A DNA stretch of 13,882 nt from Candidatus Calditenuaceae archaeon JGI OTU-1 (GTDB lineage Archaea; Thermoproteota; Nitrososphaeria_A; Caldarchaeales; Calditenuaceae). Positions 1 to 6,554 of this stretch are shown here, piece by piece. The stretch lies in contig AWOE01000036.1 in the NCBI GenBank assembly GCA_000494145.1, forward strand, positions 1 through 13,882. The letters run 5' to 3'. Under the pieces are notes generated by a model. It saw nothing but the letters and a program-made list of their open reading frames with translations, ran no database searches and had not been told where the DNA came from. Position 1 is the first letter of the stretch, and every line of letters starts with the position of its first letter. The translations under genes were made by a program, and so were the position numbers.

Positions 1-1220
1 ACTCAGGGATCATCAGCGGCGTTTTCTCGACGAAACTCACGAAGGAAGGCGTCCACGTGGTTGTCTGCACCGTGCATCCTTACATGAAGATGGTGGTTGC
101 GGTGGGGGACGTGCAGGTTCCCCCCGAGATCATGAAGATAGGGGCAACAACTTGGCCGCCTGACAAGACGGAGCACGATCTCCTCCCACCACCTGCCGAG
201 CCGGGCGAGGGAATAATCATCGTTGACACACAGTTCGAGCCCGTGAGCGGAAGACCAAGTCCAGGGACCGTCACGATCATCGATGCCAGAACTTGGAAGG
301 TGGTCAGGGTCATAGATTCGCCGATCTTCAATAATCCCCACAACCCATGGGTCACGCCTGACAACAGGTATCTGTGGCAGACGAACTGGCACGACAAGTT
401 CATATCGGTCATCGACCTTCAAACCGGGTCTTTAGTGAAGGAGAAGATCGTTGTTGGCGAGTCTCCTGCCCACGTCGTAATCACGCCTGACGGCAAGAAG
501 GCCTACGTCTCCATAAACGGTGAGTCTGAGATGGCCATCATTGACACCCAAACGTATCAGGTCATAAAGAAGGTCCCGGTAGGACAGGGGCCACATGCGT
601 TCCACATTAGCTTCAGGACAGGGATCATGGCAATAGCCATAGCACTAGGCAACAAGCTGGCGATATACGACACCAGGACGGACACTCTTCTGTCCACCGT
701 AGACCTCCCTGAACCAGCCCTGCCCCTAATGGCTTCCATGTCCTGGGACGGAAAATATGCTTACATCAGCTACATCAGGCTTTCACCGGACGCGTTGCTC
801 CAAGGTAGGGTGATGGTCGTCGACGTCACCGATCCCAGGAATCCCAGAAGGGTAACGGTGATAGACGTAGGAGCAGGTCCTATCCAGATAATCGAGAGCC
901 CCGACAGCAAGTACATAGCAGTGGCCAACACCTTCGGCAATTCCCTTTCGATAATTGAGAGGGACACGTGGCGGGTTAAGACCCTCCCGGGATTCTACGG
1001 ACAGCATGGCGTCAACTTCGGATGGAAGGATAAGAGCGAGGGAACGTACTACCTGTACTCCTCAGCCAAGTTCGCGAGGGTAGTCGTCGTCGTCGGTGGA
1101 TTTGAGAACGGATTCGAAGCCATAGAAGTGGTGGGACACGTCAGGCTCCATGATGAGGCGTGGGGTGGAAATGGTATACTCGCAGTACCGATACCGTACC
1201 CGGGATATTACGGTGGATGA
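1..1220 (+). CDS. Cupredoxin / YVTN beta-propeller fusion protein (5' partial)
   Basis: The reading frame is open to the left edge (first whole codon at position 3), so the N-terminus is missing. The visible product has about 405 residues. Counting from the first whole codon, residues 1-40 look like the last strands of a blue-copper domain: the motif CTVHPYMKM gives Cys22, His25 and Met30 (or Met28), the C-x2-H-x4-M spacing of plastocyanin and pseudoazurin; the first His ligand would lie outside the window. After a Pro/Glu-rich linker, repeats with 'VVDxxxxx..TPDGKxAYV' character form a YVTN/cytochrome-d1-like beta-propeller, with His before several blades (NPHNPW, SPAHVV, GPHAFH, GQHGVN). 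It is probably exported, but the signal peptide is not visible. An electron-transfer or small-molecule redox role is inferred. It is the first visible gene of an operon and overlaps the next gene. A plain YVTN surface protein is the alternative. Confidence 0.8.
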   Translation, partial: SGIISGVFSTKLTKEGVHVVVCTVHPYMKMVVAVGDVQVPPEIMKIGATTWPPDKTEHDLLPPPAEPGEGIIIVDTQFEPVSGRPSPGTVTIIDARTWKVVRVIDSPIFNNPHNPWVTPDNRYLWQTNWHDKFISVIDLQTGSLVKEKIVVGESPAHVVITPDGKKAYVSINGESEMAIIDTQTYQVIKKVPVGQGPHAFHISFRTGIMAIAIALGNKLAIYDTRTDTLLSTVDLPEPALPLMASMSWDGKYAYISYIRLSPDALLQGRVMVVDVTDPRNPRRVTVIDVGAGPIQIIESPDSKYIAVANTFGNSLSIIERDTWRVKTLPGFYGQHGVNFGWKDKSEGTYYLYSSAKFARVVVVVGGFENGFEAIEVVGHVRLHDEAWGGNGILAVPIPYPGYYGG

Positions 1221-1740
1221 GGACCATTCGAACGAAGAATTCGCTTCCTTTTTTGCTGCGTCGTTAGTTAAGCTAGTGATAATTATTTCGGTAATCTCCA
1301 TTGTACTCACAACATTCATCATCCTCTCCCCTTTGTATAGCAGTGCGGGTCGAGATGCGAACGAGTCCGCCCAGAACGTCCCACATTCTGCTGGTCAGGT
1401 CGTGATAAAGATCATCGTGAGGAACTGGAGATACGATCCGGTCATCCTGAGCGGATCTGATAAAGTCAGCATCGAAGTGAAAGAGAAGAGCGAGTATTTC
1501 GCGGACGTGCGGATAAGCGTAAAGCGAGGTGAGACTTTGAGGCTCGTGCTCGAGAACGTTGAGCCCAATGTGCCCCACGGTTTCATAATAGAGGGCTACA
1601 CCGAGCCGATTGTTGTACCACCCGGGAAAACGGTAGAGGTCGAATTCGTGGCAGATAAGCCCGGGACTTTCAGCTTCTACTGCACCGTCTTCTGCGGCAC
1701 CGGTCACCCGCTCCACAGGGGAACCTTTGTGGTGATTTGA
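1150..1740 (+). CDS. Membrane-anchored CuA-like cupredoxin (CoxII-like, Met ligand replaced by His)
   Basis: A protein of up to 196 aa. Counting from the ATG at 1150, a short charged N-terminus is followed by one membrane segment (about 36-62) and then a cupredoxin fold outside the membrane (about 82-196). The segment RNWRYDP resembles the start of CoxII-type domains. His143 (VPHG), Cys178, Cys182 and His186 reproduce the CuA pattern H...C-x3-C-x3-H, but the last ligand, Met in cytochrome oxidase subunit II and nitrous-oxide reductase, is His189 (CGTGHPLHRG). It probably carries electrons at the membrane surface as a one-helix CoxII relative. The start is uncertain: ATG 1150, ATG 1171 and GTG 1213 are in frame, none with a well-placed ribosome site; GTG 1213 would cut the overlap with the preceding gene to 8 nt and still keep the membrane anchor. 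Confidence 0.82.
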   Translation: MMRRGVEMVYSQYRYRTRDITVDEDHSNEEFASFFAASLVKLVIIISVISIVLTTFIILSPLYSSAGRDANESAQNVPHSAGQVVIKIIVRNWRYDPVILSGSDKVSIEVKEKSEYFADVRISVKRGETLRLVLENVEPNVPHGFIIEGYTEPIVVPPGKTVEVEFVADKPGTFSFYCTVFCGTGHPLHRGTFVVI

Positions 1741-1742
1741 AC

Positions 1743-2543
1743 GTGCTGCCTCCTATATACGCTCACGAACTAGGACCCGGTGAGCATGAGCATGGAGCTG
1801 CTCAGGGACCCGCGGTACACTTAGACCCGCACCTCCTGCTGGCAGCGGTCTTTGCGATGACTGTCATGTCAACCCTCATCGGAACGCTAACGGGTTTTGC
1901 TGCGAGCAGATACCAGAGGACAGCGGTTCTATCGGTCGGCTTCGCGGGCGGAGCGTTTATGGGATTCCTCTTCGATCTGCTCAAATCGACTTCGGGATTG
2001 GGGACCGGAACCTTGAACTCCATGCTGGACCTGCTTAACCTTCTGGGTTTACTAGTAGGGGCAGCGGCTGTAGCCTTGCTATGTAGCAAATCCGATCTCC
2101 CTACAGGCCTGACTTCGGCGTACTCATGGGCGCTGATCGCAGTAGGAGCGCACGCAGTAGGGGAGGGGATAGTGATAGGCTATGACGTCGCTACCGGGGA
2201 AACCGTGATCTCCCTCTTCCAAGTGTCCAGCTTCGCGCTGCATAAAGTGGCGGAGGGCTTCGCTATAGGGGTGGTCTTCTCCAATGCGGGAGCGCTCCGG
2301 CACGGCCTCTTGGCCTCCGTCCTCGTCTCACTCGCTGTTCCCCTCGGAGCCGTATCGGCTCTGACAGGCCTCCCACCCGGATTCTCGACCATCTGGTTCG
2401 CCACCGCCTCCGGGGCCATCATTTGGTCTATACCCACGGTCTTCTCGTTGAAGGGTAGCGCGGATCTGCGGAATCGGCTGGGCGGACTCCTGATCGGTTT
2501 CGTGTTCGTGTATCTCGCGGGAACCCTGCACCAGCTGATCTGA
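1743..2543 (+). CDS. ZIP-family divalent metal transporter
   Basis: A 266-aa polytopic membrane protein. Known ZIP transporters move Zn, Fe or other divalent metals into the cytoplasm. Two signature motifs are visible: HAVGEG (His137, Glu141), matching the HNxPEG motif of membrane segment 4, and HKVAEG (His167, Glu171), matching the HxxxE motif of segment 5. About eight hydrophobic segments fit the family. The first 30 residues carry five histidines (8, 15, 17, 26, 30), a plausible metal-collecting tail. I chose GTG 1743 because GGTGAT at 1731-1736 sits about 7 nt upstream; a TTG at 1737 is in frame but too close. The gene begins 2 nt after the previous stop, so it is very likely co-transcribed with the two copper proteins, suggesting metal supply to them. 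The substrate cannot be read from sequence. Confidence 0.85.
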   Translation: MLPPIYAHELGPGEHEHGAAQGPAVHLDPHLLLAAVFAMTVMSTLIGTLTGFAASRYQRTAVLSVGFAGGAFMGFLFDLLKSTSGLGTGTLNSMLDLLNLLGLLVGAAAVALLCSKSDLPTGLTSAYSWALIAVGAHAVGEGIVIGYDVATGETVISLFQVSSFALHKVAEGFAIGVVFSNAGALRHGLLASVLVSLAVPLGAVSALTGLPPGFSTIWFATASGAIIWSIPTVFSLKGSADLRNRLGGLLIGFVFVYLAGTLHQLI

Positions 2544-2549
2544 GCTCAG

Positions 2550-2555
2550 TTTTTT
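2550..2555 (+). terminator. T-run, candidate archaeal terminator of the ZIP operon
   Basis: Six T residues lie 7 nt after the ZIP stop codon. Archaeal RNA polymerase commonly stops at such T-runs without a hairpin. The run is short, so partial readthrough into the oxidase operon is possible. Confidence 0.4.
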
Positions 2556-2561
2556 CTCCGC

Positions 2562-2567
2562 ATTTAT
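2562..2567 (+). promoter_or_regulatory. TATA-like box of the oxidase operon
   Basis: ATTTAT in an otherwise G+C-rich gap. Taking about 26 nt from box centre to transcription start puts the start near 2590, leaving a leader of about 30 nt that contains the strong ribosome site at 2608-2616. Confidence 0.4.
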
Positions 2568-2572
2568 CCGGG

Positions 2573-2584
2573 ATTTGCGCAAAT
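2573..2584. promoter_or_regulatory. Perfect 12-nt palindrome, candidate operator
   Basis: ATTTGCGCAAAT reads the same on both strands. It lies just downstream of the TATA-like box and upstream of the inferred transcription start, where a bound protein would block archaeal initiation. Its regulator is unknown; the HTH_10 gene at 7943-8518 is one candidate. Confidence 0.45.
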
Positions 2585-2607
2585 ACCTGAGGAGCTTCTT
2601 GTTCGGC

Positions 2608-2616
2608 GAGGTGAGG
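2608..2616 (+). promoter_or_regulatory. Strong ribosome binding site for subunit II
   Basis: GAGGTGAGG, a near-ideal match to the archaeal 16S 3' end, ends 5 nt before GTG 2622. It fixes that start; the ATG at 2618 is out of frame. Confidence 0.75.
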
Positions 2617-2621
2617 GATGG

Positions 2622-3272
2622 GTGGTCGAGCTGCTGACGACGGAAACGATCTGGTACTCACTTTTCTGGTTCTATCTGATGGCGGCCGTCACGATATCGG
2701 CTCTGGTCTTCGGGTTCATGACCTTCGTGGTCCTTCGATACAGGACCAAGTCAAGGAACCCTGCTCCAAGCGATCCGATCGATGAGGACTTCAGGTTAGG
2801 GGTGAGTCCGAAGAGGGGAGGAGTGATCCCGGTGTTGGTGATAGTCGGTGGGCTAGCTGTCCTCTTTTTCGGCCTGACCCTTTCCACCTTCCACGCCAAC
2901 GAAGTGATGGAGGACGTGAGCCACTCGGGCGATCCTGCACCGCTCAAGATAAGGGTCGAAGGTTATCAATGGGGCTGGATCTTCGTGTATCCTAACGGAA
3001 AGAAGCTAGACGGCGAGCTGATAGTTCCGGTGGGGAAGGCCGTTCAGCTGGAGATAACCAGCAGAGACGTCTATCACGCCTTTAAGGCGCCCGACTTCAA
3101 GATCATGAAGGACGCGATACCAGGCCGGCTTAACTACGCATGGTTCAGGGCAGTTGAGGAAGGAGAGTACCTTGTGCAGTGTTATGAGCTCTGCGGGGTC
3201 GGTCACGCCAGAATGATCGCGAAGATCAAGGCTGTTGACCCGGGAACGTTCCAGAACTGGTACACCAGCTGA
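2622..3272 (+). CDS. coxB: Heme-copper terminal oxidase subunit II (CuA)
   Basis: A 216-aa protein that accepts electrons from a blue-copper donor through its CuA centre and passes them to heme in subunit I. Two membrane segments (about 13-39 and 67-87) are followed by an outward-facing cupredoxin domain (about 105-205). All CuA ligands are present: His152, Cys187, Glu189 (backbone), Cys191, His195 and Met198 in CYELCGVGHARM. The aromatic patch YQWGW (115-119) is the usual electron-entry region. There is no N-terminal lipobox and no fused cytochrome c domain, which fits a copper-protein donor such as the sulfocyanin encoded downstream. It equals SoxH of the Sulfolobus SoxM complex by position and type. 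It leads the oxidase operon, and its stop is 11 nt from the next gene. Confidence 0.95.
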   Translation: MVELLTTETIWYSLFWFYLMAAVTISALVFGFMTFVVLRYRTKSRNPAPSDPIDEDFRLGVSPKRGGVIPVLVIVGGLAVLFFGLTLSTFHANEVMEDVSHSGDPAPLKIRVEGYQWGWIFVYPNGKKLDGELIVPVGKAVQLEITSRDVYHAFKAPDFKIMKDAIPGRLNYAWFRAVEEGEYLVQCYELCGVGHARMIAKIKAVDPGTFQNWYTS

Positions 3273-3278
3273 GGTGAT
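3271..3278 (+). promoter_or_regulatory. Ribosome binding site for the fused subunit I+III
   Basis: GAGGTGAT overlaps the stop codon of subunit II and ends 5 nt before GTG 3284, supporting that start and translational coupling. Confidence 0.7.
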
Positions 3279-3283
3279 ATTGG

Positions 3284-5668
3284 GTGTCGCACGGAGGTAA
3301 CGAGCACGTCGGCGGCCCAAACCCGCTGATCTCGTGGCTCTTCACAACGAACCATAAGAACGTAGGAGTCCTGTACCTCGTGACCTCGCTTTACTTCTTG
3401 GTCGTGGCTGGCGTGCTGGCATTGACTTTCAGGCTCCAGCTCTCGGAGCCTAACAACGTCATCCTTGGGCCGGATGCGTACAACAGGGCCATGACGTTGC
3501 ACGGTCTCTTCATGCTCCTCTGGGTCACCACTCCACTGGGCGCAGCGTTGGCGAATTATTTCGTCCCAATACAAATTGGGGCCAAGGACATGGCCTTCCC
3601 GAGGCTCAACGCCCTCAGTTACTGGCTGTATCTGTCCAGCGGCATAGTAGCTCTGAGCTCGTTCTTCGCCCCCGGCGGAACGGCTGACTGGGGATGGTAC
3701 ACCTACCAGCCTCTTGCGTCCTTGAGGTATAGCCCACAGATAGGAGGAAGCATGATGGCCTTTGCCCTGCTATTGCTTCTTGCATCCACAACGGTAGGTA
3801 CGGTGAACTTCATCGTCACAATATTCAGGCTTAGGGCACCCGGGATGAAGATCTTGAACCTTCCGCTGTTCTCCCTCGGCTGGCTTGCTACGAACCTTAT
3901 CCTCCTATGGGCGTTCCCCGCTTTCATGGCGCCCCTGATCCTGTTGGTCACGGACAGGCTCCTCGGCACCGTCTTCTACACCTCTGCTGAAGGCGGGCCA
4001 CTACTCTGGGCACACCTCTTCTGGTTCTTCGGCCATCCAGAGGTCTACATCCTCCTCATACCCGGTCTGATGGCGGTGGGTGACATCATAGCGGTCTCCG
4101 GCAGAAGGGCGGTGTACGCTAAGCCCGCTGTCTGGGTCGCCCTTCTGGTTGCCTCTTTCCAGAGCTGGGTCGTCTGGGCCCACCACATGTTCCAGTCCGG
4201 GATACACACCGGCCTCAGGGAGGCCTTCAACATCACGACCGAGCTGATCTCGATCCCCTTCGCGGTCATAGTGATAGCTTTCCTACTTACGTTAGTAGGT
4301 GGTAGAATACGGATAACTACGCCGATGCTCTTCGCCCTCGGATCCCTTGCGCTGTTCATAATCGGGGGAGCCTCCGGTGTCTTCAACTCAAGCGTCGCGC
4401 TCAACATAGGCCTCCACGGCACCTTCTGGGTGGTGGGTCACTTCCATTACACTATAGTTGGCGGTGGTATAACCGGACTCGTTGCCGCGATCTACTACTT
4501 TTGGCCCAAGATGACCGGGAGGCTCTTCAGCGAGACGCTCGGAAAAATTCACTTCGTCGTCCATATGGTCGGCTTCAACCTCCTTTACTTCCCTATGCAC
4601 ATGCTCTTCGATATGCCGAGAAGGGTCTACACCTACGTAGTAGAGGCATGGGGTCCGGTGAACATGGTCATTACCATTGGAGCCTTCACCTTCGCCGCAG
4701 CGTGGGCCCTCTTCTTCGCCATCCTCTTCCACAGCCTTGCGAGAGGGTCCAAAGCCCCTGACGATCCATGGGATGCTGCGCCCTACTCGCTCGAGTGGAA
4801 TATACCGTCGCCTCCCCCGGAGTTCAATTTCCCCCACGGCATACCTTCTCTTTCCCCAACCGGCAAGATATCTTGGATTACCACTAACGGTGCTTCACCG
4901 TCTGAGCACAGCCACCCGCACCTGAGCCCATGGCCCTTCATCGTCTCGGTAGGCACCTCGTTGATCGGCGTAGGGCTCTTCATGAGCCCGCCCATGACCG
5001 TCTTAGGGCTTGCAGCTTTCGTAGCAGCAATAGTCGGCTGGGCATACGACGACCTGAAGGACAGGTTCAAGGTCGTGATAGAGGCGATAGGTGAGAAGTG
5101 GCCCTTCGAGCGCGATAACAACTTCAGCCTCGGGATGTGGACCCTTGTAATAGGCGAGGTGGCGCTCGTGGGCCCGATATTCAGCGGCTACGTCTTCGCC
5201 AGAGCCAACTCCCTGTTAACGGGCTTCAGATGGCCGGCCCCGGGCGAGGTCCATCCGATAGAGCTGGGTCTCCTGAACACGATCATCCTGACCACCAGCG
5301 GGCTCACCGCAACCTTGGCTTATCTCGCCTCGAAGAAGGGAGAGAGGGGGCGGACGGTCCTTTCGCTGACGGCGACGCTTGCGCTCGGCCTCGCGTTCTT
5401 GGGCATAAAGGCCTTTGAGTGGTGGGAGCTCCACGCGCACGGCATAACCTTCGGCACCGACATAGCCTCAAGCTTTTACTACGTCCTGACGGGCATACAC
5501 GCGTCCCATCTGCTGGCAGGAGTCCTCGTCCTCCCCTACCTGATCCTGAAGGCACACAAGGGAGGGTACGACGGCGGGAAGGCGCCCGGAATAGAGATGT
5601 TCGCCATTTACTGGGGGTTCGTGGACATCGTCTGGCTCTTCATCTTCCCCTCGTTCTACCTTCTTTAG
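3284..5668 (+). CDS. Terminal oxidase fused subunit I+III (SoxM-like, A-type heme-copper oxidase)
   Basis: A 794-aa catalytic subunit that reduces O2 to water and pumps protons. Residues about 15-490 are subunit I, with all six metal-binding His: His73 and His386 (low-spin heme), His388 (high-spin heme), and His251, His300, His301 (CuB). HPEVY (251-255) holds the cross-linking Tyr255 and D-channel Glu253, making it A-type; Asn91, Asp102 and Asn109 complete the D-channel. The usual K-channel Lys is missing: IPFAVIV (324-330) replaces IPTGxKV. HGTFW (378-382) replaces HDTYY, so the Mg-site Asp is Gly379. Arg446-Arg447 (heme propionates) are kept. Residues about 490-550 form a hydrophilic linker, and about 551-794 are subunit III, ending in YWGFVDIVWLF with Gly for the usual His. 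Fusion of I and III is known for Sulfolobus SoxM. Confidence 0.95.
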   Translation: MSHGGNEHVGGPNPLISWLFTTNHKNVGVLYLVTSLYFLVVAGVLALTFRLQLSEPNNVILGPDAYNRAMTLHGLFMLLWVTTPLGAALANYFVPIQIGAKDMAFPRLNALSYWLYLSSGIVALSSFFAPGGTADWGWYTYQPLASLRYSPQIGGSMMAFALLLLLASTTVGTVNFIVTIFRLRAPGMKILNLPLFSLGWLATNLILLWAFPAFMAPLILLVTDRLLGTVFYTSAEGGPLLWAHLFWFFGHPEVYILLIPGLMAVGDIIAVSGRRAVYAKPAVWVALLVASFQSWVVWAHHMFQSGIHTGLREAFNITTELISIPFAVIVIAFLLTLVGGRIRITTPMLFALGSLALFIIGGASGVFNSSVALNIGLHGTFWVVGHFHYTIVGGGITGLVAAIYYFWPKMTGRLFSETLGKIHFVVHMVGFNLLYFPMHMLFDMPRRVYTYVVEAWGPVNMVITIGAFTFAAAWALFFAILFHSLARGSKAPDDPWDAAPYSLEWNIPSPPPEFNFPHGIPSLSPTGKISWITTNGASPSEHSHPHLSPWPFIVSVGTSLIGVGLFMSPPMTVLGLAAFVAAIVGWAYDDLKDRFKVVIEAIGEKWPFERDNNFSLGMWTLVIGEVALVGPIFSGYVFARANSLLTGFRWPAPGEVHPIELGLLNTIILTTSGLTATLAYLASKKGERGRTVLSLTATLALGLAFLGIKAFEWWELHAHGITFGTDIASSFYYVLTGIHASHLLAGVLVLPYLILKAHKGGYDGGKAPGIEMFAIYWGFVDIVWLFIFPSFYLL

Positions 5669-5672
5669 GTGA
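5667..5672 (+). promoter_or_regulatory. Ribosome binding site for subunit IV
   Basis: AGGTGA overlaps the preceding stop codon and lies 4 nt before ATG 5677. It decides the start of the small subunit; the longer open frame to the left is out-of-frame subunit III sequence. Confidence 0.7.
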
Positions 5673-5676
5673 GATC

Positions 5677-5964
5677 ATGGCGGAGCTCGGCCCTGTGATT
5701 GCCTTCGCGGTCGTCGTGGCCCTAGCGCTCTTCCAGGCTTCAGCGGTCATTTTAGGGGTTCTCGATCCGCAGCTGATGACCGGTCTGGTGCTGGCGGCGT
5801 CTTTCGCTCAAGCATCACTGGTATACGTCTTCATGATGCACGCCCGTTACACGTCGAAGGGCGTTCTGCTGCTGACCATAACCGCCCTCCTTCTGCTGAT
5901 ACCGCTGTTCCTGGCCCTACTTTACTCGGTGGAGCTGCCCATCCACGTTCCGAGATCGAGGTGA
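5677..5964 (+). CDS. Small cytochrome oxidase subunit IV (COX4_pro / CyoD-like)
   Basis: A 95-aa membrane protein with three hydrophobic segments (about 6-27, 33-53 and 61-84). The segment VYVFMMHARYTSKG (about 49-62) matches the 'FMHLRxES' hallmark between helices 2 and 3 of bacterial oxidase subunit IV (CtaF/CyoD). This non-catalytic subunit is thought to help assemble or stabilise the oxidase. It starts 8 nt after subunit I+III and ends 4 nt before the blue-copper gene, so it belongs firmly to the operon. Sequence similarity in such small subunits is weak, but length, topology, motif and place agree. Confidence 0.85.
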   Translation: MAELGPVIAFAVVVALALFQASAVILGVLDPQLMTGLVLAASFAQASLVYVFMMHARYTSKGVLLLTITALLLLIPLFLALLYSVELPIHVPRSR

Positions 5965-5968
5965 GGCG

Positions 5969-6508
5969 ATGAAGCCCCACATCTTCGCTGGTTTCGTCGC
6001 GATGTTCATAGGTCTGGTGTGGCTCGGCGGGATACTGGTGTTGCTCTTCGTCGACCCGACTGCAGGAGGGGTCCTTCCCCCATCCGCTATCAGAGGTGGT
6101 GCGGCCGGTCCGACGGAGGTCATGGGAGGACCCGGAGAGACGGTCGAGATAACACTCTTTGCTGGTGAGTTGGATTCCTTTTACGTCTTCGGTCTGAAGG
6201 AGGACCAGCTGGCGACCCCCGGCCCGACGATAAGGGTCAAGGTCGGAACGACGGTCAAGATCGTCTTCACCAATGTGGGGACTAACCCCCATACACTTAA
6301 GGTAATGGGAGGCGACCAGCCGAGCGACGACCCGACGGTTCCTGTTGCGTTTGCAGGCGCGATGATCGATGGGCGTGTGGATCCCGAGGGCGGCACGGCC
6401 TCTCTGACCTTCACGGTGGACAAGCCGGGGAAGTTCTGGTACGCATGTGTTGTTCCTGGCCATATCGAACGCGGGATGTTCGGAACCCTTGAGGTCATCG
6501 AAGGCTGA
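5969..6508 (+). CDS. Sulfocyanin-like blue copper protein
   Basis: A 179-aa protein with an N-terminal hydrophobic segment (about 6-28) that acts as membrane anchor or uncleaved signal, a Gly/Pro-rich linker (31-55) and a cupredoxin domain (about 57-178). Type-1 copper ligands are visible: His108 (NPHTL), Cys160, His165 and Met170 in CVVPGHIERGM. The C-x4-H-x4-M spacing is that of sulfocyanin and rusticyanin rather than plastocyanin. In Sulfolobus, sulfocyanin (SoxE) links the bc1-like part to the SoxM oxidase, so the inferred role is electron donor to the CuA of subunit II. GAGGTGAGG at 5958-5966 supports ATG 5969. The next gene follows with little or no gap. The ligand set argues against a CuA domain. 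Confidence 0.9.
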   Translation: MKPHIFAGFVAMFIGLVWLGGILVLLFVDPTAGGVLPPSAIRGGAAGPTEVMGGPGETVEITLFAGELDSFYVFGLKEDQLATPGPTIRVKVGTTVKIVFTNVGTNPHTLKVMGGDQPSDDPTVPVAFAGAMIDGRVDPEGGTASLTFTVDKPGKFWYACVVPGHIERGMFGTLEVIEG

Positions 6509-6554
6509 CCCCGGGACGAGGGGAACCTTCCTGCGCGATCCTACCAACAGGCTG

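Noticed and set aside
3..422. Minus-strand open frame of 139 codons opposite the first gene
   Set aside because: It lies antisense to the well-supported cupredoxin-propeller gene, has no recognised motif, and such shadows are expected at this base composition.
4388..4837. Minus-strand open frame of 149 codons inside the oxidase gene
   Set aside because: It is antisense to conserved subunit I helices and has an odd Glu/Arg-rich composition and no start signal.
5419..5676. In-frame extension of subunit IV back into the subunit III region
   Set aside because: It would overlap 250 nt of conserved subunit III; AGGTGA at 5667-5672 places the true start at ATG 5677.
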